From NCBI GenBank assembly GCA_023246535.1, contig JAHFIF010000009.1:1-18049 (forward strand): a stretch of 18,049 nucleotides of DNA. Reading direction: 5' to 3'. The stretch comes from a bacterium. GTDB lineage: Bacteria; Patescibacteriota; Patescibacteriia; CAIQCM01. A model generated the notes under the pieces. The model was not told the origin of the DNA, searched no databases, and saw only the letters and a list, made by a program, of their open reading frames with translations. Positions 12,237-18,049 of this stretch are shown piece after piece (position 1 is the first letter of the stretch; every line of letters begins with the position of its first letter). Position numbers and translations under genes: made by a program.

Positions 12237-14315
12237 CTAAGGCTTAATTATAGACAGGAACTCCTTTTCATTCAAGACCTTAACCCCCAATTTTTCCGCC
12301 TTATCAAGCTTGTCGCCGGCGCCCGGCCCGGCCACGACATAAGTGGTTTTTTTGGAAACCGTTTCCGAAGCTTTGCCGCCCTGCGCCCGGACGACCTCCT
12401 TGGCCTCGTCCCGGCTCATCGCCTCCAGCTCGCCGGTGAAGACGAAGATTTTGTCGGTGAGCGGACCGACCGTGGGTTTGGGCGCCGCTTTTACCTCAAT
12501 ATGCTTTAAAAGACGATCCAAATATTTGCCGTTCTTGGGATCGGCGAACCATTGGGCAACGCTTTTGGCGATCACCCCGCCGACGCCTTCAATTCCCGCC
12601 AAGTCTTCGGCGTTCGCGTGGCGCAATTTGGCAAGCGTGCCGAAATGCGCGGCAATCGCGAGCGCGGTTTCAATGCCGATATGCTCGATCCCGAGGGCGT
12701 AGAGAAAACGCGCGAGCGGCGCTTCGCGCGCCGCCTTGATCGCGGCAATGACGTTGGCGGCCGAGGTATCGGCAAACCGTTCGAGCGGCAGAATGTCGCC
12801 GACGGTCAGTTCGTAAAGGTCGGCCGGATCGCGGACCAAACCTTCGTTCATGAACTGCTCGATCGTCTTGGCGCCCAAACCTTCGATGTTCATGGCGAGC
12901 CGCGAAACAAAGTGGCCGATCGTCGCCGCGTTGCGGGCAAAGCAATTTTTGTTGGGACAAATGAGCGCCACGGCGCCGGCGGCGCGCGTCAAATCGGTGC
13001 CGCACATGGGACAGGTCTTCGGCGCATGAATGGCCTTTTCCCGTCCGCTCCGCAGGCGCGGCAGCACCTGAACGATCTTGGGGATGACGTCGCCGGCTTT
13101 TTCCAAAATGACCGTGTCCCCTATTTTGATGCCGAGCCGCTCGATCTCGTCGAGGTTGTGCAGCGTCGCATGGGTGACCGTCGTCCCGGCCACAAAAACC
13201 GGATCAACCACGGCTACCGGCGTCACCGTCCCCATCCGGCCAACGCCCCAGGTCACCTCGCGGACGATCGTGGTCACTTGTTCGGCGGGAAACTTGTAGG
13301 CGACGTGCCCGCGCGGCGTTTTGCCGACCACGCCGAGGCGGGCGAACTGCGCGTTGTCGGAGACCACGATCACCGTCCCGTCGATCCAATAATCAAGGCC
13401 GTCGCGTTTTTTCTTGATGTCGTCGTAAAAGGCCTGCACCGCGTTCAGCGACCGGCAGCGCTGCGAGAGCGGATTGACCGGCACGCCGAGCAGTTTGATG
13501 ATCGCGTGCGCCAACTCGTGATTTTTTTCGCCCAGGTCCGTGGCCAGGGCGTAACCGAAAAAGGAAAGACGGCGCGAAGCCGTTATCTTCGAATCAAGTT
13601 GGCGGATGGCGCCGGCGGCCGCATTCCGCGGATTGGCAAACAGCGGTTCGCGGCGCTTGGCCTGGAGCGCGTTGATCTCGTTAAAGACGCGCTTGCGCAT
13701 GTAGCACTCGCCGCGGATCTCGATGTTCCCGGCTTTAAGCGCCGCCCGAAATTTTTTTTCGTCGAGATCATCGGCCGCGGCGCGAACAAACTTTTCAATC
13801 TCCGCTTCCGAGGGCTCGCGCAGCTTGAGCGGGATTGCTTCGATCGTTTTCAAATTTTGAAACACATCCTCCCCTATTTTTCCGTCGCCGCGGGTCGAAC
13901 CGCCGACCAGTTCGCCGGCCGCGTAAACCAAAGAAACGGCCAAGCCGTCCATTTTGACCTCCGCGTAAAAATCCTCCGGCAGCCGCGGCAGGATCTTCAA
14001 GTTGCGCTCATGCCAGCCGGCGAGCTCGTCAAAATTAAAAACATCCTCCATCGAGAGCATGGGCGCGGCATGCTTCACCTTTTTAAATTCCGGCCGCGGC
14101 GCGCCGCCGACGCGCTGGGTCGGCGAATCGGGGGTAATGAGGTCGGGATGCGCCTGTTCCAGCTCGTAGAGTTCGTGCTTGAGCGAATCGAGCGCCGCAT
14201 CGGAAATTTCTTCGCGATCCAGAACATGATAAAGATAGCGGTGGTGCTCCACCTCTTTTTTCAATTTTTCGATCCTGGTCTTGGCTTCGGCTTTGGTCAT
14301 AACTGGCGTTGTCAT
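12237..14315 (-). CDS. ligA: NAD(+)-dependent DNA ligase LigA
   Basis: The 692-aa enzyme seals nicks using NAD+. Its N-terminal Ia domain (about 5-75, with HHRYLYHVLD) binds NMN. The adenylation domain has the AMP-accepting lysine K121 in EVKMDG. The OB fold lies around 330-420, the four-cysteine zinc finger uses C435, C438, C453 and C458, helix-hairpin-helix repeats cover about 470-600, and a BRCT domain is at about 612-690. Residues 166-197 form an acidic/helical insert between IPLKL and IEIRGECYM that is longer than in typical LigA. The start is ATG 14315 (alternative 14300); both lack a clear ribosome site. It begins 14 nt after the PilX-like stop and so appears to be the last gene of the pilus operon. 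Its stop is TAG. Confidence 0.97.
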   Translation of the reverse strand: MTTPVMTKAEAKTRIEKLKKEVEHHRYLYHVLDREEISDAALDSLKHELYELEQAHPDLITPDSPTQRVGGAPRPEFKKVKHAAPMLSMEDVFNFDELAGWHERNLKILPRLPEDFYAEVKMDGLAVSLVYAAGELVGGSTRGDGKIGEDVFQNLKTIEAIPLKLREPSEAEIEKFVRAAADDLDEKKFRAALKAGNIEIRGECYMRKRVFNEINALQAKRREPLFANPRNAAAGAIRQLDSKITASRRLSFFGYALATDLGEKNHELAHAIIKLLGVPVNPLSQRCRSLNAVQAFYDDIKKKRDGLDYWIDGTVIVVSDNAQFARLGVVGKTPRGHVAYKFPAEQVTTIVREVTWGVGRMGTVTPVAVVDPVFVAGTTVTHATLHNLDEIERLGIKIGDTVILEKAGDVIPKIVQVLPRLRSGREKAIHAPKTCPMCGTDLTRAAGAVALICPNKNCFARNAATIGHFVSRLAMNIEGLGAKTIEQFMNEGLVRDPADLYELTVGDILPLERFADTSAANVIAAIKAAREAPLARFLYALGIEHIGIETALAIAAHFGTLAKLRHANAEDLAGIEGVGGVIAKSVAQWFADPKNGKYLDRLLKHIEVKAAPKPTVGPLTDKIFVFTGELEAMSRDEAKEVVRAQGGKASETVSKKTTYVVAGPGAGDKLDKAEKLGVKVLNEKEFLSIIKP

Positions 14316-14329
14316 CTTTCTGTTGCGCT

Positions 14330-15208
14330 TTAGCAGGTCGGAATCGGCGTGCCGGTCGGGTCCTTGATGATCTGGCATTCGCTGAACGCGCCGTAATCAA
14401 AGATGCCGGTGATCGGCGAAACGCGCGGCATGGTGAGGTCCATGAGGCGGGTGGAGTTGCGGTACGTCCCGACCGCATTAATGTCGACGCGGCCCGGCAA
14501 GCTGCAAGTGCCGGCGCCGCCGTTCTGCGTGCAGCCGGTCACCGTTACCAAATTGAGCTTGGGCGAAGTTCCCTGGACGTAGCGGATATAGAGGCGGTAG
14601 GCGGTGACATTGTCGGCCATCGGAGTATCGTTAATTTTTGTCCAACCGTTGGTCGTATTGCCGGTAAAATCGTCGGGGCAATGATAACGGACCTTCGTGA
14701 AGGTGCCCAGGTTCCAAATGTTCGTATCGACCGACTGGTAGCCCAGCTCGATCCAGTCGGAATGGTCGGCATCGCAGGCGTCGATGAAAATTTTTACCGA
14801 TTCGCGCTTGCCGGAATAATTCGGCCCCTCGCTCTTGTCGGGATCGTAAAAATCAAAGCCGCGGGTCTGGCCCAAAGCGAGCGGCCGCAAGATGAGCGAA
14901 CCTTCGGTCGAAGCGGCCGTTCGCGAATAGGAACTGCCGTTGGGAAGATTTTTCGACGCGGTCAAAGCCGCCAGCGTGTCGGAACTGTTCCTGACCCGCC
15001 ACGCGCCCTGCTCGAGCGCGCTTTCGGCGGCGTAGGTCGCCACGACCGTCTCGTTGTTGCTTTTTACCAATTGGATCTCGATCATGGCGATCTGCCCGAT
15101 GGACACGGCGGCGATCAAAATCGTCGACATGATCAAAAGCGCGAAGAGCAGGGTGCTTCCGGGTTTATGATTCGTGGCGCGTGGCGCGCGGTTATTATCC
15201 ATAGACAT
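14330..15208 (-). CDS. PilX-like minor pilin / pilus assembly protein
   Basis: The 292-aa protein begins with a short charged leader and a hydrophobic helix, KPGSTLLFALLIMSTILIAA (about 16-35), followed by an amphipathic stretch ending ETVVATYAAESALEQG, which is characteristic of the PilX N-terminal domain. It lacks the usual Glu at mature position 5. The C-terminal part is beta-rich with six cysteines, the last being the terminal residue. In type IV pili such proteins are minor pilins that initiate assembly or modulate adhesion and DNA uptake. The ATG at 15208 overlaps the stop of the PilW-like gene (TAATG), indicating translational coupling; the longer frame to 15259 is less likely. Confidence 0.85.
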   Translation of the reverse strand: MSMDNNRAPRATNHKPGSTLLFALLIMSTILIAAVSIGQIAMIEIQLVKSNNETVVATYAAESALEQGAWRVRNSSDTLAALTASKNLPNGSSYSRTAASTEGSLILRPLALGQTRGFDFYDPDKSEGPNYSGKRESVKIFIDACDADHSDWIELGYQSVDTNIWNLGTFTKVRYHCPDDFTGNTTNGWTKINDTPMADNVTAYRLYIRYVQGTSPKLNLVTVTGCTQNGGAGTCSLPGRVDINAVGTYRNSTRLMDLTMPRVSPITGIFDYGAFSECQIIKDPTGTPIPTC

Positions 15209-15840
15209 TAGCGCAAGTAAAGACGCGGGGTAACGGTCGTCTGCAAGGGATAAACCCATTCATCGCCGGGCCGCGTCGCCAAACCGTGGAACTGGACAAA
15301 AATGGTCACGGTCGGCTGGTTGTTGGAAGGAAAGGCGCCGGTCGTCGTGTTAAAAGCGAACGGATCTTGGCTGGGATAAATGTAGAATTTCAGGTTGTCG
15401 ATCTTAACGCCCTTGGGCGAAAGCAAGGACCAATTCGATCCGCCGTCGGTCGAAACGTCGAGGCAGGGAAAACTTTTGCCATCGTTGTAACAATTGGCAT
15501 CGGTCATGTCGAGACGAATGTTCGACGTGTCGCCCGTCTTGGGGTTCTTGAGATCGAGTTCGGTGACCGGCATGGCGGGCAGCGTGCCGCTGCCGCCGTT
15601 GTAATTAAGCGAGGTGTAATTGATGTTGGAAACGCGGACAGCGCGGGCGATCGCCTCAAGCGCGTTCCGGGCGTCAGCCTGAAGCTTGGCGCGCATCACA
15701 ATTTGCTGGCCATAGCGCAAGGTTTGCACGTAGATGTCGCTCATGGCCGTCATCATCGTGCCAAAAATAACCATGACCACCAAGAGTTCGACCAAGGTGA
15801 AGCCGGCGCGGTGTTTTTTCCCTTGCTTATCGCCAATCAT
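15208..15840 (-). CDS. PilW/PulJ-like prepilin-type minor pilin
   Basis: A leader MIGDKQGKKHRAG is followed by the prepilin motif FTLVELLVVMVIFGTMMTAM: cleavage after Gly, with methylated Phe+1 and Glu+5. This is the type III signal processed by the peptidase at the head of the operon. The helix (about 14-40) would lie in the pilus core. The globular part (about 45-210) has an 'RNALEAIARAVRVSN' helix typical of PulJ/PilW and one cysteine pair (in DANCYNDGKSFPC). ATG 15840 is chosen because it overlaps the preceding gene by 14 nt; ATG 15855 is possible and adds 5 residues. The stop overlaps the next start. Confidence 0.9.
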   Translation of the reverse strand: MIGDKQGKKHRAGFTLVELLVVMVIFGTMMTAMSDIYVQTLRYGQQIVMRAKLQADARNALEAIARAVRVSNINYTSLNYNGGSGTLPAMPVTELDLKNPKTGDTSNIRLDMTDANCYNDGKSFPCLDVSTDGGSNWSLLSPKGVKIDNLKFYIYPSQDPFAFNTTTGAFPSNNQPTVTIFVQFHGLATRPGDEWVYPLQTTVTPRLYLR

Positions 15841-16456
15841 AAATGGTCTCAACAATGGAAAGCGAATGATTATAGTTATGGTCGACCCACTGCACCGTCG
15901 AATTGACGCGCACGCCGATCTTGTAATTGGCGGCCGAGCAGGACGCGCCGGAAACCGCGATCGTTTCGTCCAAACAAATGCTGTCGATGGTCACCAGCCG
16001 CCGATACAGGGTCGCCACCGTGTTGGCTGGCTGCGCGGTCGCCTGCACCATGAGTCCGGGAACGGCGGGCGAAACGGCGGCGGCGGTGTATTTGTACATC
16101 TTCGTCGCGGCGTCGGTAATGAGGTTGGGCGTAAAGTCGAAGGTCCAGGTGCTGGTCGCGGGGCTGAAGGACAATTCGGCGGTATAATCGGTGCCGCTGT
16201 ACATGCCCGTGTCAAACGGCAGATCGTTGATCCAATTGTCATTGCGCTTGGCCACGATCACCTCAACGCCTTCGCGCGCCAAGTCGCCCGCGATCGTTTG
16301 GTATTCGTTAGCGCTCCTGGCGGTGGCCGACGCGATCACCATCGACATGAGGGCGACGATCGCCGAAACCAAAACCGACATCGCGACGATCGTCTCGATC
16401 AGCCCGATCCCTGAGCGAATTTTCAGTTTTGCCTGGCGCGCGGTTGGTTTGAACAT
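15827..16456 (-). CDS. PilV/PulI-like prepilin-type minor pilin
   Basis: The leader MFKPTARQAKLKIRSG ends in Gly and is followed by IGLIETIVAMSVLVSAIVAL, a prepilin helix with Glu at mature +5, matching the PilV/GspI class (GxxLIE). The protein is 209 aa. A long helical N-terminal part with 'NEYQTIAGDLAREGVEVIVAKRN' fits the 'AANLAREGIE' signature of this class. Two cysteines (CLDETIAVSGASC) are near the C-terminus. ATG 16456 lies one base after the stop of the FimT-like gene and is preferred over a TTG at 16474. It is a probable minor pilin that joins the tip complex with its neighbours. Confidence 0.9.
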   Translation of the reverse strand: MFKPTARQAKLKIRSGIGLIETIVAMSVLVSAIVALMSMVIASATARSANEYQTIAGDLAREGVEVIVAKRNDNWINDLPFDTGMYSGTDYTAELSFSPATSTWTFDFTPNLITDAATKMYKYTAAAVSPAVPGLMVQATAQPANTVATLYRRLVTIDSICLDETIAVSGASCSAANYKIGVRVNSTVQWVDHNYNHSLSIVETIYDWR

Positions 16457-16457
16457 G

Positions 16458-17096
16458 TTATTGCACGGAAACAAGTCCGGTCATTTTTTGCACGGTCACG
16501 GTCCGGCTGATGCTCGGTGAGACGCTGGAATCGGTGATGGTGATGGTGGTATTGGCGCAGCTCGAGCCGCAAGAAATGAACGGCGAAGCATCGGCGGCGT
16601 CGTAGATGTAGTTAAGGTCGTAGAGCCCGGCGCCCTGGACGCAAGAAGCGCCGAGACAAACCTGCGAAATGGTGATGCCGGACGGCAGGGTGATGATCCC
16701 GCCCGGGATCGCTTCTTTAACGTTATAACTGTTGTAAGCGTTGTAATCGGCGCCGATCATGTATTTTTTTTTGGTTCCGTCGGTGTCGAAACGAATGCCG
16801 TAGCGCGCAATATATTGGCTGGTGCAGTTGGCGGGCGCGGCGTCACAGCCCGACCCGGAACCGCAAACAAAACCGTCGGCGGCCCCCAGCGTGCAGATCG
16901 ACTGTTTGGTGTTGGAATAGGCCAGGCCTTGGGCTTGCTTGATGCGCGAGCCGATCTCGTTGGCCACGCTCAAGAGGCGCTGGTTCTTGCCGATCCCGCG
17001 CATGTCGATCAAAATTTCCGAAGCCAGCATGGCAAAAATGCCGGAGACGACCAGCAATTCGATAAGCGTAAACCCTTTTCTTTTCTTACCAAGCAT
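16458..17096 (-). CDS. GspH/FimT-like prepilin-type minor pilin, cysteine-rich
   Basis: The 212-aa product has the short leader MLGKKRKG and then FTLIELLVVSGIFAMLASEI, a canonical prepilin signal with Glu+5. After the helix, 'NQRLLSVANEIGSRIKQAQGLAYSNTKQ' is the typical GspH/FimT region. The globular part carries eight cysteines, in four close groups (about 67-84, 152-157 and 179-183), which suggests several disulfides in the exported domain. It begins 11 nt before the end of the prepilin peptidase gene, so the two overlap and are probably coupled. Confidence 0.9.
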   Translation of the reverse strand: MLGKKRKGFTLIELLVVSGIFAMLASEILIDMRGIGKNQRLLSVANEIGSRIKQAQGLAYSNTKQSICTLGAADGFVCGSGSGCDAAPANCTSQYIARYGIRFDTDGTKKKYMIGADYNAYNSYNVKEAIPGGIITLPSGITISQVCLGASCVQGAGLYDLNYIYDAADASPFISCGSSCANTTITITDSSVSPSISRTVTVQKMTGLVSVQ

Positions 17097-17868
17097 ACCA
17101 AAAGAATGGGAAGAAACTGAGCGGAATGAATAAGACCGCCGCCGCGCCCAAGGCCAAAAGCGGACCCATCGGGATGGTGTCGGTCAATTTTTTCTTCTTG
17201 ACGATCATGAGCGCGATAACCAGGGCCAAGCCCAAAACGTAAGCGGAAAACAGCGACACCAGCACCAGCGGCCAGCCGACCATGGCGCCGATCATGGCGC
17301 CGACCAAAATGTCGCCATCCCCCACCCACTCGCCGCGGGAGAGCGCATATTGCACGCCAAAGAAAGCGGCACCGACGGCTGCGGCCAACAAATACCAAAA
17401 CCAGTCGTGCGGCTTTAAGGCGATGTTCATGGCCAGTGCGGCAACGGCCCCGGTGATTGAAAACGAATCAGGTATTTCCGAATAGCGCGCGTCGTAAACA
17501 AAGATGAGCGTGAGAAAAACCAAAAAAACCGCCAGCTTCGCCGGCAACAAAAAACCCTCCGGCTGCAGCAGGCACGCGTAGCCAAAACCGCAGTAGCGCC
17601 AATAAGCGCCAAGAAATAGCGCCCCCATGCCAACCTCAAGCGCCAAATATTGCCAGCTGAATTTGGCCTTGCAATGGCGGCACCGTCCGCGGCGGATCAA
17701 ATAACTGACAATGGGAATGAGATCGAGCGGGCCCAGTTCTTTGTTGCAGGTCGTGCAACGCGAGCGCCCTTTGGCAACCGAGACGCCATGCCGGGTACGA
17801 TAAAGCAAAGCCGAGCAAAAACTGCCGATGCAAGCCCCGAAAATAAAGACGAAAAATGCCGTGATCAT
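17086..17868 (-). CDS. pilD: Prepilin peptidase (A24 family, PilD-like)
   Basis: The 260-aa integral membrane enzyme cleaves prepilin leaders and N-methylates the new N-terminus. The N-terminal part has two CxxC pairs (C38/C41 in CTTC and C63/C66 in CRHC) that bind zinc in the cytoplasmic loop linked to methylation. The catalytic aspartates are D126 in YDARYSEIPD and D186 in GDGD. About seven to eight membrane spans fit the hydropathy. Its substrates are the FTLxE pilins encoded next to it. It heads the operon and follows a terminator at 17954-17983. A TATCAT box (17874-17879) lies close upstream of the ATG, but no convincing -35 is seen. Confidence 0.96.
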   Translation of the reverse strand: MITAFFVFIFGACIGSFCSALLYRTRHGVSVAKGRSRCTTCNKELGPLDLIPIVSYLIRRGRCRHCKAKFSWQYLALEVGMGALFLGAYWRYCGFGYACLLQPEGFLLPAKLAVFLVFLTLIFVYDARYSEIPDSFSITGAVAALAMNIALKPHDWFWYLLAAAVGAAFFGVQYALSRGEWVGDGDILVGAMIGAMVGWPLVLVSLFSAYVLGLALVIALMIVKKKKLTDTIPMGPLLALGAAAVLFIPLSFFPFFWYAW

Positions 17869-17953
17869 GGCTACATGATAGCACGGCTTTCTTCGTTTTG
17901 GGAGGCATGAATTTATATGAAAGCCGTGGCGATATCCGTCGAAAGCAAACCAA

Positions 17954-17983
17954 AAACGCCGTCAAGCCTGGTCGACGGCGTTT
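17954..17983 (-). terminator. Terminator after the partial pilin gene
   Basis: A 10-bp stem (AAACGCCGTC / GACGGCGTTT, 17954-17963 with 17974-17983) and a 10-nt loop are followed on the minus strand by further T residues (GCGTTTTTGG). It begins 14 nt past the stop of the pilin fragment at the right edge and separates it from the prepilin peptidase operon. Confidence 0.85.
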
Positions 17984-17997
17984 ATCAATTTCAGTTT

Positions 17998-18049
17998 TTA
18001 GCTGCAAACAACGCCGGTGTTGGAGGTGGTGCAGTTGGTGCCGTTCAGG
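17998..18049 (-). CDS. C-terminal end of a pilin-like protein (partial)
   Basis: Sixteen codons in frame with a TAA stop (17998-18000) read LNGTNCTTSNTGVVCS. The Thr/Ser/Asn/Gly-rich composition and a closing cysteine pair are typical of type IV pilin C-terminal disulfide loops. It directly precedes a strong terminator and the pilus operon, so it may be the major pilin. The rest lies beyond the window. Confidence 0.5.
   Translation of the reverse strand, partial: LNGTNCTTSNTGVVCS

Noticed and set aside
12552..14333. 593-aa open frame on the plus strand
   Set aside because: It lies fully antisense to ligA, a clear conserved gene, and its translation is Arg/Gly/Asp-rich without motifs. It is a shadow of GC-rich codon usage.
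1..18049. CRISPR array, insertion sequence or phage structural genes
   Set aside because: No regularly spaced direct repeats of 20-40 nt, no transposase and no phage structural proteins were seen; the holin-like protein alone is not evidence of a prophage.

Overview
The window looks like a chromosomal segment of a Patescibacteria (Candidate Phyla Radiation) bacterium with moderately high GC. The lineage is inferred from several things seen together: a self-splicing intron in a tRNA, a CPR-style CHC2 primase next to a short-N-terminus sigma factor, NMD3-like and 119-aa conserved hypothetical proteins, a TauE/SafE-cupredoxin fusion, and a compact type IV pilus operon. No 16S rRNA or ribosomal protein gene is present to confirm it. 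Almost everything is encoded on the minus strand. The clear exceptions are a hemerythrin gene and the tail of a possible recombinase at the left edge.

Layout, left to right. Positions 1-221 hold the C-terminal tail of a probable serine recombinase (+). It runs antisense into a minus-strand tRNA-Asn(GUU) at 172-546, which is split in its anticodon loop by a 300-nt group I intron. A bacteriohemerythrin (684-1091, +) with its own promoter follows. A bidirectional terminator separates it from a dnaG-rpoD operon (minus, 4314 to 1258). Upstream of dnaG lie a CPR-type hypothetical gene with a terminator and a tRNA-Ser(GGA) whose acceptor stem is extended by flanking complementarity.

Positions 4962-10396 hold a tightly packed minus-strand run. 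In transcription order it is: NMD3-like zinc-ribbon protein, holin-like membrane protein, small Met/Cys-containing membrane protein, TauE/SafE-cupredoxin protein (broken by one frameshift), CopA-type Cu+ ATPase, and a membrane-anchored DsbA-like thiol oxidoreductase. The middle of this run is a copper export/handling module. The DsbA-like protein closes the run and may oxidise envelope proteins.

Positions 10473-12198 hold gatC-gatA (tRNA amidotransferase subunits). Positions 12237-17868 hold a second tight run, in transcription order: prepilin peptidase, GspH/FimT-like, PilV-like, PilW/PulJ-like and PilX-like minor pilins, then NAD-dependent DNA ligase. The right edge carries the last codons of a further pilin-like protein followed by a terminator. 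The pilins carry even numbers of cysteines, which fits disulfide stabilisation by the DsbA-like enzyme. DNA ligase at the end of a pilus operon hints at a possible link to DNA uptake, though simple genome compaction would explain it too.

The points most worth a second look are the intron-split tRNA-Asn beside a recombinase tail, the copper/thiol membrane operon with two uncharacterised small membrane proteins and a one-base break, the 17-bp tRNA-Ser helix, and recurring TTAGGG-like words in the intergenic gaps.
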